A stretch of DNA of 64,000 nt from Buttiauxella massiliensis (GTDB lineage Bacteria; Pseudomonadota; Gammaproteobacteria; Enterobacterales; Enterobacteriaceae). The notes under the pieces are model-generated. The model was not told where the DNA came from and ran no database searches. It worked only from the letters and a program-made list of their open reading frames with translations. The stretch is taken from assembly GCF_902500225.1 (NCBI RefSeq), contig NZ_LR722654.1:1-64000 (forward strand). Reading direction: 5' to 3'. How positions within the stretch are numbered: the stretch's first letter is position 1; every line of letters begins with the position of its first letter. The translations under genes were made by a program, and so were the position numbers. Shown piece by piece: positions 40,419-49,598 of this stretch.

Positions 40419-40706
40419 TTAACGCTCAGCGACCAGACGAATAAAATCGTCTTCCACTTCGTCATCTTCCTTTGTTACTTCTGGTTCTTCCTTAGCTACT
40501 TCAGGCTCGTTCGCTTCACACAAACGTCGTAACAGAGCAGTCTGCCGCTTTTGCTGATCCAGCAACTCTTCAAGAAGCTCAATCTGTTCATTGGTGCGGC
40601 TACTCGCACGGTTAACAAAGAACCACATTACGAGGCCGATAACCAGTACCACCAGGGAAACTGTCAGGGACACGATATTCAACGCGCCAACACTTAATTC
40701 GTTCAT
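40419..40706 (-). CDS. yebO: Membrane protein YebO
   Basis: A 95-residue protein, same length as E. coli YebO, with one N-terminal transmembrane helix, a coiled-coil-like stretch (SSRTNEQIELLEELLDQQKRQ) and an acidic C-terminus ending IRLVAER. Function unknown. Downstream of mgrB. Confidence 0.93.
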   Translation of the reverse strand: MNELSVGALNIVSLTVSLVVLVIGLVMWFFVNRASSRTNEQIELLEELLDQQKRQTALLRRLCEANEPEVAKEEPEVTKEDDEVEDDFIRLVAER

Positions 40707-40780
40707 ATTACCACCTCAGCAAAACGCGCTATTCTACACCTGCCGGGTCTTAAGGTAAGCACTATGTGGATAAAAACACA

Positions 40781-40924
40781 CTACCAGGGAATAAATTTAT
40801 TAATTGTACAAATGCCGCTGAAAAATTGTACATCCTGATCGCACATTACGTTGACCATTTGGGTCCATAGCAGCAGGCAGACGAAAAAAACCGCAATCAG
40901 AATAAGCCATCTGTACTTTCTCAC
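40781..40924 (-). CDS. mgrB: PhoQ kinase feedback inhibitor MgrB
   Basis: A 47-residue bitopic inner-membrane protein that inhibits PhoQ; loss-of-function mutations give colistin resistance in Klebsiella. The single transmembrane segment is followed by a periplasmic part with conserved [12 protein letters not shown] and the FIPW end. GTG start at 40924 with a GAGGTGGAG site gives exactly the E. coli length; the frame extends further upstream but is not conserved. The gene is intact here. I saw no well-spaced PhoP box. Confidence 0.94.
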   Translation of the reverse strand: MRKYRWLILIAVFFVCLLLWTQMVNVMCDQDVQFFSGICTINKFIPW

Positions 40925-41081
40925 TACTCTCTCCACCTCTTTCCTATTTATTGTAAAGTCTGGCATAGACAGCCTAAACGACACATAACTCTCACGTATA
41001 TTATTTAAGAATCATCACATTGCTACTACAGTGCAATCCGCTACGCTTAGAAGTCTAATTACTTAATAATAAGAGGTACCT

Positions 41082-41324
41082 ATGCGTATTGTGATCCGCA
41101 CTATTATTGTAATAGCGCTTTTGTGGATCGGTTTACTCCTCTCTGGATATGGAGTTTTGATTGGAAGTCATGAAAATGCTGCAGGTATGGGGCTTCAATG
41201 CAAATACCTAACTGCTCGAAATGTCACCACAGCACAATTTGTTCATACCAGTAGTGGAATTATCGGACTTAGCGATTGCCCAGTATTGCGTAAAAGTGAT
41301 GAAGTTATCGATACAGGAAACTAG
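41082..41324 (+). CDS. yobH: Small protein YobH
   Basis: An 80-residue protein with an N-terminal hydrophobic segment (signal or anchor, residues ~5-25), matching E. coli YobH (79 aa); two conserved cysteines (LQCKYLTARN and LSDCPVLRKS). Function unknown. Between mgrB and kdgR, as in E. coli; preceded by AGAGG. Confidence 0.92.
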   Translation: MRIVIRTIIVIALLWIGLLLSGYGVLIGSHENAAGMGLQCKYLTARNVTTAQFVHTSSGIIGLSDCPVLRKSDEVIDTGN

Positions 41325-41335
41325 GAACATATAAA

Positions 41336-41363
41336 GAAAACGCCGCTAAATAGCGGCGTTTTC
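41336..41363. terminator. Bidirectional terminator between yobH and kdgR
   Basis: Perfect stem GAAAACGCCGCTA-AA-TAGCGGCGTTTTC with T-rich flanks on both strands. Confidence 0.9.
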
Positions 41364-41370
41364 TATTTCA

Positions 41371-42162
41371 TCAGAATGGATATTCGTGATAACCCATTTG
41401 TTCAGAAATAGTTCGCGCTGCGTCATGAAGCATCGCTACATATTCATGAAGTCTGTCTTCAGAAAAACGAAGTATTGGGAATGAAATACTCAAACCAGCA
41501 ATAACGACACCAAATCGGTCAAAAACAGGTACGCCGATGCAGCGTAAACCTTCTTCCTGTTCTTGGTTATCTTCACCGTAACCCTGCTCACGCACGGTAT
41601 CCAGAACGTCTAACAATTCGTCAGTACTCATGATAGTGCGCTCAGTGCTGCGGTTATATTCCACATCAGCAAGGATTTCACGCACTTCATTGCGATCGCG
41701 CCACGCCAGAAGCACTTTACCAATCGCGGTGCTGTACAATGGGTTACGACGACCTATGCGCGAGTACATGCGCAGGTTGTACATAGAGTCAATTTTATGG
41801 ATATAGACAATACTGTCTTCATCCAACGCACCCAAGTGGATGGTTTCTTTCGTCAGACGCGATAGTTCTCGCATTTGAATGTCTGCGCTACGAATCAAAT
41901 CAACGTTCTGCAATGCACGCGCACCCAGCTCAAACAGCTTTAGGGTAAGCGAGTATTTTTCAGATTCGCCTTCCTGAGCAACATAACCCAGGGATTTCAT
42001 AGTCTGCAAAAAGCGATAGACGGTACTTTTTGACATCATTACACGTTGCGATAATTCAGTAATACCAATTTCGCGTTCTTCGCCAAGCGCCTGTAAAATG
42101 CCAAAAACTTTCAGGACAGAAGAGACAGAATCAGGTTGTTTATCCAGATCTGCGATAGCCAT
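41371..42162 (-). CDS. kdgR: IclR family regulator KdgR
   Basis: Repressor of pectin/hexuronate degradation genes (kdgK, kdgT, eda), released by 2-keto-3-deoxygluconate. 263 residues as in E. coli: an N-terminal winged HTH (~17-80) and a C-terminal effector domain. Nearly identical to E. coli over most of its length. Divergent from yebQ. Confidence 0.96.
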   Translation of the reverse strand: MAIADLDKQPDSVSSVLKVFGILQALGEEREIGITELSQRVMMSKSTVYRFLQTMKSLGYVAQEGESEKYSLTLKLFELGARALQNVDLIRSADIQMRELSRLTKETIHLGALDEDSIVYIHKIDSMYNLRMYSRIGRRNPLYSTAIGKVLLAWRDRNEVREILADVEYNRSTERTIMSTDELLDVLDTVREQGYGEDNQEQEEGLRCIGVPVFDRFGVVIAGLSISFPILRFSEDRLHEYVAMLHDAARTISEQMGYHEYPF

Positions 42163-42341
42163 TAAATCACCTCGATCGCATTTGTTTTATAAAAATCAGA
42201 ACTGGTTTTTAGTATAAGTTGACTACCATGTCATCGCAATAAATCTATTCTATTTCGTTACAAATCTGCGATATATCCCTTAAATTTAGTGCTATTATTA
42301 TTGCTCTTCGAATAAATCACCCTTGAAGTTAAATTTCCCTT

Positions 42342-43718
42342 ATGGATAAAACCCTTGCTGATGGGCTGCCAATACCGCAGCGCTATGGTGCTATTTTGGC
42401 CATTGCGTTGGGTATCACAATGGCAGTTCTGGATGGCGTGATCGCAAACGTAGCACTTCCAACTATTGCCCGAGAACTAAATGCCAGTCCGGCAGAATCC
42501 ATCTGGATAGTGAACAGCTATCAAATCGCGATAATTATTTCGTTACTGTCGATGTCATTCTTAGGCGATATTTTCGGCTATCGCCGGGTATATCAGTGCG
42601 GGCTAATTCTGTTCTGCATGACATCACTATTCTGTGCGCTGTCGAATTCATTGCCCATGTTGACGTTTGCTCGTGTGCTTCAGGGCTTTGGCGGTGCCGC
42701 CTTAATGAGCGTCAATACTGCTCTTATCAGGCTTATCTACCCGCAAAAATATCTCGGCCGTGGGATGGGGATTAACTCATTTATTGTCGCCGTATCCTCA
42801 GCTGCCGGGCCAACTATTGCCGCCGCTATTCTTTCTGTCGCGTCGTGGAAATGGCTGTTTTTGATTAATGTGCCAATTGGTATTCTCGCGCTATTACTAG
42901 CAATTCGTTTTCTGCCTCCCAATCAACAAAAATCGCAGGGACAACGCTTCGATATCCCTAGTGCGATTATGAATGCCTTGACGTTCGGCCTGTTGATCTC
43001 GGCAATTAGTGGTTTTGCCCAAGGGCAGTCAGGGTGGCTGATCATTTCCGAGCTCGTTGCATTAGCTGTGATTGGCTTCTTTTTTATTCGTCGCCAATTG
43101 AAACTCCCCTTCCCTCTGTTACCCGTGGATTTATTACGTATTCCTGTATTTTCATTATCTATGGGAACGTCTGTTTGTTCCTTCGCTGCTCAAATGCTAG
43201 CGATGGTTTCACTTCCCTTCTTTCTGCAATCAACACTAGGACGCAGCGAAGTCGAAACGGGTCTGCTTCTCACACCGTGGCCAATTGCAACAATGATAAT
43301 GGCACCGGTTGCTGGTCATTTGATTGGGCGAGTGCATGCAGGGCTGCTGGGTGGGCTCGGGCTTGTTGTTATGGCATTCGGTTTATTTGCTTTAGCCTTG
43401 TTACCTCACAACCCTACCGATATCGATATCATCTGGCGCATGCTTTTATGCGGCGCTGGTTTCGGTTTGTTCCAGTCACCTAATAACCACACCATCATTT
43501 CTTCAGCACCGCGTAACCGCAGCGGCGGTGCCAGTGGCATGTTAGGCACGGCTAGATTGTTAGGACAGAGTTGCGGTGCAGCTCTGGTGGCTTTGATGTT
43601 CAACCTTTTCGCGATTCACGGAACGCATGCATCGCTTTTACTGGCAGGGAGTTTTGCGACCATCGCCGCCATTGTAAGCAGTTTACGCATGTCCCAACCT
43701 ACGACTTCGCAGGCATAA
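42342..43718 (+). CDS. yebQ: MFS transporter YebQ (DHA2-type)
   Basis: A 458-residue transporter with about 14 transmembrane helices, DHA2 drug:H+ antiporter type, matching E. coli YebQ (457 aa). Motif A region GDIFGYRRVY and motif C-like GGAALMSVNTALIRLIYP are present. Natural substrate unknown. Divergent from kdgR. Confidence 0.93.
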   Translation: MDKTLADGLPIPQRYGAILAIALGITMAVLDGVIANVALPTIARELNASPAESIWIVNSYQIAIIISLLSMSFLGDIFGYRRVYQCGLILFCMTSLFCALSNSLPMLTFARVLQGFGGAALMSVNTALIRLIYPQKYLGRGMGINSFIVAVSSAAGPTIAAAILSVASWKWLFLINVPIGILALLLAIRFLPPNQQKSQGQRFDIPSAIMNALTFGLLISAISGFAQGQSGWLIISELVALAVIGFFFIRRQLKLPFPLLPVDLLRIPVFSLSMGTSVCSFAAQMLAMVSLPFFLQSTLGRSEVETGLLLTPWPIATMIMAPVAGHLIGRVHAGLLGGLGLVVMAFGLFALALLPHNPTDIDIIWRMLLCGAGFGLFQSPNNHTIISSAPRNRSGGASGMLGTARLLGQSCGAALVALMFNLFAIHGTHASLLLAGSFATIAAIVSSLRMSQPTTSQA

Positions 43719-43749
43719 AAAAAGCGTGCCAGCGATGGCACGCTTTTTT
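43717..43749. terminator. Bidirectional terminator between yebQ and htpX
   Basis: Inverted repeat AAAAAAGCGTGCC-AGCGAT-GGCACGCTTTTTT between convergent genes; it begins within the yebQ stop codon. Confidence 0.92.
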
Positions 43750-43763
43750 ACTACGTTTTACGA

Positions 43764-44645
43764 CTACTTCAGGTATTCGCCGTTACGCAGTGCTTCAATA
43801 CGTTTGTCCAAAGGTGGGTGAGTCATGAACAGTTCGCTCATAGACTTCGCCTTACCATTGATACAAAACGCCATCATGCTGCTGGCTTCTTGCGGTTCAT
43901 AGCTGGTTTTCAGGCGCTGCAGTGCGGCAATCATTTTTTCACGACCGACCAATTTTGCAGACCCGGCATCAGCATGGAATTCACGGTGACGTGAGAACCA
44001 CATTGTGATAATGCTCGCCAGAATACCAAATACCAGTTCCAGCACAGTCGCAATGGCAAAATAGACAAACGGGTTGCCGTTGTTGCTCTCACCTTCATCC
44101 CGATTACCAGACAAGAAGCCAGAAGCGACTTGCGCGATGATACGAGAAATAAAGATTACGAAGGTGTTCACCACGCCCTGAATCAGCGTCATGGTTACCA
44201 TGTCGCCATTCGCGATATGGCTGATTTCGTGTGCGATAACCGCTTCTGCTTCATCACGGCTCATGTTCTGCAGAAGACCGGTGCTAACAGCAACAAGCGA
44301 TGCATTACGACGTGCACCAGTGGCAAATGCATTAATATCTGGCGCATGGTAAATAGCCACCTGCGGCATGGCGATACCCGCTTGCTGAGACTGTTGGCGC
44401 ACTGTTTCCATCAGCCAGCGCTCTGTTTCATTGCGCGGTTGCTCAATCACTTCCCCGCCCACTGAACGCAATGCCATCCATTTGGACATCAGTAATGAGA
44501 TGATTGAACCACCAAAGCCAAACAACACCGCCATGATCATCAGACCCTGTACGCTGCTCGACTGGATCCCCGTCAGGCTTAGCACTAGCCCGAAAACGAC
44601 CATGACTGCAAGGTTGGTCAACAGGAAAAGCCCGATACGCATCAT
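43764..44645 (-). CDS. htpX: Membrane zinc protease HtpX
   Basis: M48-family inner-membrane metalloprotease in quality control of membrane proteins, with FtsH. 293 residues as in E. coli; two N-terminal and two internal hydrophobic segments and the HEISH zinc motif (H-E-x-x-H), third ligand in REFHADAG. Start at ATG 44645 ([11 protein letters not shown]); 33 nt of open frame upstream are not conserved. Confidence 0.96.
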   Translation of the reverse strand: MMRIGLFLLTNLAVMVVFGLVLSLTGIQSSSVQGLMIMAVLFGFGGSIISLLMSKWMALRSVGGEVIEQPRNETERWLMETVRQQSQQAGIAMPQVAIYHAPDINAFATGARRNASLVAVSTGLLQNMSRDEAEAVIAHEISHIANGDMVTMTLIQGVVNTFVIFISRIIAQVASGFLSGNRDEGESNNGNPFVYFAIATVLELVFGILASIITMWFSRHREFHADAGSAKLVGREKMIAALQRLKTSYEPQEASSMMAFCINGKAKSMSELFMTHPPLDKRIEALRNGEYLK

Positions 44646-44806
44646 AATTTTCTTTTTACCTCGGTTAAAAATACGCATTCTGCGTTACCCCACATCGTAG
44701 GGGCAAGCTTGCTATTTTCAAGCATTCATCGTTGCCAAGTAGTTAATAATACATAACTTTACATTTAAGAGGAGGTTGATTTACGCGGCTTGATAGAGGT
44801 AAAAAA

Positions 44807-44832
44807 AACGGGCACAAAATTTTGTGCCCGTT
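44807..44832 (-). terminator. prc terminator
   Basis: Perfect 13-bp palindromic stem AACGGGCACAAAA / TTTTGTGCCCGTT; on the minus strand it is followed by eight T residues. Confidence 0.93.
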
Positions 44833-44839
44833 GGAGGAG

Positions 44840-46888
44840 TTACTTAGCAGGAGCGGGTTGCTCAGCTGGTTTATCTTGCTGCATTTTTGCAAAATCCAGC
44901 GCGATATGAACCGTTTCATCGAGATAAGGATCAGGTTCCTGATAATCCTTCGGCAGGTCGTCGAGTTTCTTCAACGGTGCTTTTCCTTCTCGTTTATAGC
45001 GGTCATTAATCCGCTCCAGACGCGTAGCATCATCTTCCTGATTCTCTTTCTCACGCTGAGCAAGATTCAGGGAAACAATATTACGTTTATCTTTCAGGGC
45101 ATTGAAGCGAGCAATATCCTTCATGATGTACTGGAACTCAGGATCGGCTGCTATTCTATCCTGGTGCAGTTTAAGCAATTGCGGCTCAAACTGAGTCAGA
45201 TCGCCTGACTTGACGTAAGTAGCGGCGTTAATGCTATCCCAAGGGAGGGCATTATCTTCAAACTTCTCGCCAGTCTCAGTCTCTTCAGTACCGGTAGGCA
45301 TCATGATGTCAGGCGTTACACCTTTACGCTGAGTACTTCCGCCATTAATACGGTAGAACTTCTGGATGGTGTATTGCACTGAACCAAGCGCAGGCCACTC
45401 CGGACGCAGCATCTGATCATAGATACGATTCAAAGAACGGTACTGTTGAACAGTGCCTTTACCGAAGGTAGGCTCACCCACAATCAGCGCACGACCATAG
45501 TCCTGCATTGCTGCTGCAAAGATTTCAGAAGCCGAAGCACTGAAACGGTCAACCATCACCACCAGTGGACCTTTGTAGTAGACAACGCCGTCAGTATCGC
45601 TATCTTCACGCACTTTACCGTTGTTATCACGTACCTGAACAACTGGGCCACTTGGGATAAACAGGCCAGAAAGTGAGACAGCCTCGGTCAATGCACCGCC
45701 ACCGTTAGAGCGTAAATCAATGATCACGCCCTTCACGTTCTGTTTTTCCATCTTCTGAAGCTGGACTTTGACATCATCTGTCAGACCAACGTAGAAGCCT
45801 GGGATATCCAGGACACCCACTTTGTCTTTACCGACCGTTTTAATCGTCAATTTGACGGCGCGATCTTCAAGACGAATGCGTTCACGGGTTAACGTAACCA
45901 CTCGTGTTTTAGTACCCTTACCTGCCGGTAAGATTTCCAGGCGAACCTTGCTACCTTTTGGCCCTTTGATCAGCGCAACGACATCGTCAAGACGCCAGCC
46001 AATCACATCAACCATAGATTTCCCTGTTTGGCCAACACCAACAATACGGTCACCAACGGTAATCGTTTTGCTTTTCGCAGCAGGACCACCCGCTACCATC
46101 GAGTTGATAACCGTGTAGTCATCGTCCATTTGCAGCACAGCACCAATACCTTCCAGAGATAAACTCATTTCGGTATTGAATTGTTCTGTGTTGCGTGGCG
46201 ATAAGTAATTGGTATGCGGGTCGATTTCGTGGGCAAAGGCGGTCATCGCAAGCGAGAAAACATCTTCGCTATTGGATTGAGCCAGACGGCGAATGGCGAA
46301 CTGATAACGCTTGGTCAGCGTTTCACGAATTTCCTGATCGGTTTTACCGGTCAGTTTCAGGCTCAGTTCGTCAAACTTAACTTTGCTATCCCACAGGGAA
46401 TTCAACTCTGTAACGTTTGCAGGCCACGGCGATTTGCTGCGGTCAACGTTAAAGGTATCGTTACCCATGAAATTCATTGGTTTTTCCAGCACCTTCAACG
46501 CGTATTGATAACGTTCAAAACGACGTTGTTGGGACAGATTGTAGAGATCGTAAAATACGTCCAGTTTACCGGTGCGCAATTCATCGCCAATCTGCTTTTT
46601 CCGCGACACAAACTGCTCAACGTCACTGGCTAGCAGCACGTTGTGGCTATAGTCGAGAAGGTTTAGATAGCGATCGAAAATTTTTGCGGAAAAATTTTCA
46701 TCCAGGTCAAACTGACGATAATGCGAGCGAGTGAAGCGTGAAGTTACACGCTCACTCACCGTTGCATGCTGTGTCTCTTCCTTTAATTGCGGGATTTGAG
46801 AAGCTTGCGTGATATTTTCGACGGCCAGTGCGCTACCTGCAAGAAACAACAGACTAGCGACAGCCGTACGCTTAAAGAATTTGTTCAT
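44840..46888 (-). CDS. prc: Tail-specific periplasmic protease Prc (Tsp)
   Basis: Periplasmic serine protease acting with NlpI on MepS and processing the C-terminus of FtsI. 682 residues: signal peptide (~22 aa), helical N-domain, PDZ (~240-330), and a Ser/Lys dyad protease domain with RFSASASEIFAAAM (catalytic Ser) and FGKGTVQQ (catalytic Lys). Matches E. coli (682 aa). 20 bp downstream of proQ in the same operon. Confidence 0.97.
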   Translation of the reverse strand: MNKFFKRTAVASLLFLAGSALAVENITQASQIPQLKEETQHATVSERVTSRFTRSHYRQFDLDENFSAKIFDRYLNLLDYSHNVLLASDVEQFVSRKKQIGDELRTGKLDVFYDLYNLSQQRRFERYQYALKVLEKPMNFMGNDTFNVDRSKSPWPANVTELNSLWDSKVKFDELSLKLTGKTDQEIRETLTKRYQFAIRRLAQSNSEDVFSLAMTAFAHEIDPHTNYLSPRNTEQFNTEMSLSLEGIGAVLQMDDDYTVINSMVAGGPAAKSKTITVGDRIVGVGQTGKSMVDVIGWRLDDVVALIKGPKGSKVRLEILPAGKGTKTRVVTLTRERIRLEDRAVKLTIKTVGKDKVGVLDIPGFYVGLTDDVKVQLQKMEKQNVKGVIIDLRSNGGGALTEAVSLSGLFIPSGPVVQVRDNNGKVREDSDTDGVVYYKGPLVVMVDRFSASASEIFAAAMQDYGRALIVGEPTFGKGTVQQYRSLNRIYDQMLRPEWPALGSVQYTIQKFYRINGGSTQRKGVTPDIMMPTGTEETETGEKFEDNALPWDSINAATYVKSGDLTQFEPQLLKLHQDRIAADPEFQYIMKDIARFNALKDKRNIVSLNLAQREKENQEDDATRLERINDRYKREGKAPLKKLDDLPKDYQEPDPYLDETVHIALDFAKMQQDKPAEQPAPAK

Positions 46889-46908
46889 GCCCGGGTCTGG
46901 CCTCCGTT

Positions 46909-47589
46909 TCAGAACTGCAAGTGTTCTGCGCGTACGATCATTGCCATACCAGAAGTCAGCTGTACACGGACGCCATCTTTGGTAATTTCCAGTACTGTGG
47001 CATCCATCGCGTTATTACCCGCTTTGACTTTGATTGCCTGACCCACCTGCAAAGCAGAAATGTCTGTAACCGGAGTGCGTTTTTCTTCACGCGGAGCTTG
47101 CGGCGCCGGTTTTTCTACACGAGGTTTACGTTCTGTAGCTTCTGGACGACGCGGAGCAGGACGAGGCTTGCGTTCGCGACGAGGTTTATCGGTAACGGTT
47201 TCGCCGTTAGCAATAGCCGCTTCACGCTTTTTCGCTGCCTGTTCTGCACGCTGTGCCTGAACACGAGCTTTTGCTTCTTCAAGCTGCTTGCGAGCATGCT
47301 CTACGTGCTGCTCATCGAGTTCACCACAAGGGTTACCGTCGAGATCAACACGGGTTGCGCCGACTTTAATACCGTATAGGTAACGCCAGCTTGAAGTGTA
47401 AAGACGTAACGCGGAACGAAGTTGAGTTTTACTGAGACTCATCTCCCCTTCAACGCGCGCGACCAAATCCTGGAAGATACCAATCTTCAGGGGGCGGGCT
47501 TCACCTTCAGCGCTAAAGCACTGTGGGAAACGCTCTGCCAAAAAGGCGATGACTTCTTTGCTACTATTCAACTTAGGTTGATTTTCCAT
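46909..47589 (-). CDS. proQ: RNA chaperone ProQ
   Basis: FinO-domain RNA-binding protein that matches sRNAs and mRNA 3' ends. 226 residues (E. coli 232): FinO/ProQ domain (1-~120), a basic Lys/Arg/Pro linker (~125-175) and a C-terminal Tudor-like domain ([28 protein letters not shown]). Cotranscribed with prc. Confidence 0.97.
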   Translation of the reverse strand: MENQPKLNSSKEVIAFLAERFPQCFSAEGEARPLKIGIFQDLVARVEGEMSLSKTQLRSALRLYTSSWRYLYGIKVGATRVDLDGNPCGELDEQHVEHARKQLEEAKARVQAQRAEQAAKKREAAIANGETVTDKPRRERKPRPAPRRPEATERKPRVEKPAPQAPREEKRTPVTDISALQVGQAIKVKAGNNAMDATVLEITKDGVRVQLTSGMAMIVRAEHLQF

Positions 47590-47693
47590 GAAATTTCCTG
47601 ATTACAACGGAGTTGCCAACAATCCGCAGGCATGAACAGGCGACATTATAATGACGCTATCAGCAAATGCCACGTTATCCGTTGTTTATCATG

Positions 47694-48182
47694 CTAACGA
47701 GTGAAGAATTTTTTAAAATCCGTGTCGGCAAGCATCAGCGAAAGCTGCGTCACCAGTTGAGATAAGCCGAGTTGGTCTTCAGGTGTGAAGCGCCCAAACT
47801 CCGTGCTATCAATGTCCAGAACACCTATTAGCTCGCCATTTACCGTAAGCGGCAGGACAATTTCGGAGTTGCTGGCAGCGTCACAAGCGATATGACCATC
47901 AAAAGCATGCACATCTTCGACGCGCTGGATGCTTTTAGTGGAAGCCGCTGTACCGCAAACACCTTTTCCTACCGGGATACGAACGCAAGCAATCTTGCCC
48001 TGGAAAGGTCCCAGAACCAGAGTCTCGCCTTCTAATAGGTAAAAGCCTGCCCAGTTAACGCCTTCGAGACGTTCGAACAACAACGCGCTGGTATTTGCCA
48101 ACGTCGCCAAAAAGCTTGTTTCACCTGCCATTAACGCACTGAAATCGCGGTTCAAGTCCGCGTAAAATTGTTCTTTGTTCAT
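47694..48182 (-). CDS. msrC: Free methionine-(R)-sulfoxide reductase MsrC
   Basis: GAF-domain enzyme that reduces free L-methionine-(R)-sulfoxide. 162 residues; the three redox cysteines C66, C76 and C100 (GKIACVRIPVGKGVCGTAA and HIACDAASNSEI) are present. Divergent from yebS. Confidence 0.95.
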   Translation of the reverse strand: MNKEQFYADLNRDFSALMAGETSFLATLANTSALLFERLEGVNWAGFYLLEGETLVLGPFQGKIACVRIPVGKGVCGTAASTKSIQRVEDVHAFDGHIACDAASNSEIVLPLTVNGELIGVLDIDSTEFGRFTPEDQLGLSQLVTQLSLMLADTDFKKFFTR

Positions 48183-48353
48183 TGATTAACCATAGTATGT
48201 TGTCTTACTCAACTGCATAGCATAGTAAAATAAGCATTAAATGCCTTATGCCACAAGGTGTATCATTCAATGAATTACTATACGCTTAACGAATATTTCA
48301 TAACCCATTGAGATACCCCATGCGCCAGCGGTTTTCCCTGTTTACGATAACAC

Positions 48354-49598
48354 ATGAAAATACACGCCATTAGCCATGCTGTACCGCAGGCACGTTATCA
48401 GCGTTGCCCCCAATGCGATACACTTTTCTCGTTACCGTCGGTTAAATCCTCGCAGAGCGCGTATTGCCCACGCTGCGATGCCAAAGTTTACCATGGACGC
48501 GACTGGTCACTTACTCGTCTGGCGGCGATGGCAATTGCCATGCTACTGCTTATGCCTGTCGCTTTTTCCGAGCCTCTGGTGCGCATCTATTTATTGGGTA
48601 CGCGAATAGATGCCAACTTGTTCCAGGGCATATGGCAGATGACTAGCCAGGGTGATCCCCTGACAGCCGCAATGGTGTTGTTCTGTGCTGTGGGCGCGCC
48701 AGCAACATTAGTTGCCTCAATTGCTTACCTCTACTTTGGTAATATTCTTGGGATGAATTTACGCCCGGTCTTACTCATGCTTGATAAGCTCAAAGAGTGG
48801 GTAATGTTAGATATTTACCTGGTCGCTATCGGTGTGGCCTGTATCAAAGTCAGAGAGTTTGCATTTATCCAACCGGGCGTAGGTCTCGTGGCGTTTATTG
48901 CATTAGTGGTGCTGAGCTTGTTGACGCTAATTCACCTTAATGTAGAACAGCTATGGGCTCGTTTTTATCCCCAGCGACCTCCTCGAGCGTGGGGTCCCCA
49001 GTTACGCGTTTGCCTGGGCTGCCACTTCACTGGGGTGCCTGACAACCGTGGGCGTTGTCCTCGTTGCCATGTGCCATTAAGAGCTCGTCGTCGCCACAGC
49101 TTACAAAAATCCTGGGCAGCATTAATCGGTTCGTTAATATTCCTCCTGCCGGCCAACCTGTTGCCAATTTCGATTCTTTACGTCAATGGTTCCCGCCAGG
49201 AAGATACGATTCTTTCCGGTATTCTTTCCCTCGCCAGCAGTAATGTTGCCGTCGCCGCTGTGGTTTTCATTGCCAGTATCCTGGTGCCTTTTATCAAAGT
49301 TATCGTTTTGATTTCATTGCTGGTCAGCATTCATTTTAAATGTGAGAAAGGGCTTAAGACGCGGATAACACTGCTACGCTTTATTACTTGGATTGGGCGC
49401 TGGTCCATTCTCGATCTCTTCGTAATCTCGCTTACGATGTCGCTGGTTAATCGTGACCAGCTATTGGCATTTACTATGGGACCGGCTGCGTTTTATTTTG
49501 GCGCGGCGGTTATTTTAACTATTCTTGCAGTCGAATGGCTTGATAGCCGACTACTTTGGGACGCACATGAGTCAGGAAATGCCCGCTTCACCGACTGA
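48354..49598 (+). CDS. yebS: LetA/PqiA-type inner membrane protein YebS
   Basis: Inner-membrane partner of the MCE protein LetB (YebT) in lipid transport between inner and outer membrane. 414 residues (E. coli 427, slightly longer N-terminus), two PqiA modules each preceded by zinc-ribbon cysteines ([15 protein letters not shown] and [15 protein letters not shown]) and about eight transmembrane helices. Overlaps the start of yebT by 32 bp, so translation is coupled. Confidence 0.94.
   Translation: MKIHAISHAVPQARYQRCPQCDTLFSLPSVKSSQSAYCPRCDAKVYHGRDWSLTRLAAMAIAMLLLMPVAFSEPLVRIYLLGTRIDANLFQGIWQMTSQGDPLTAAMVLFCAVGAPATLVASIAYLYFGNILGMNLRPVLLMLDKLKEWVMLDIYLVAIGVACIKVREFAFIQPGVGLVAFIALVVLSLLTLIHLNVEQLWARFYPQRPPRAWGPQLRVCLGCHFTGVPDNRGRCPRCHVPLRARRRHSLQKSWAALIGSLIFLLPANLLPISILYVNGSRQEDTILSGILSLASSNVAVAAVVFIASILVPFIKVIVLISLLVSIHFKCEKGLKTRITLLRFITWIGRWSILDLFVISLTMSLVNRDQLLAFTMGPAAFYFGAAVILTILAVEWLDSRLLWDAHESGNARFTD

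Noticed and set aside
40925-40985. PhoP box upstream of mgrB
   Set aside because: A CGTTTA and a TGTCTA are present, but their spacing is 9 rather than 11 bp, so it does not fit the direct repeat rule; regulation by PhoP remains likely from knowledge of mgrB only.
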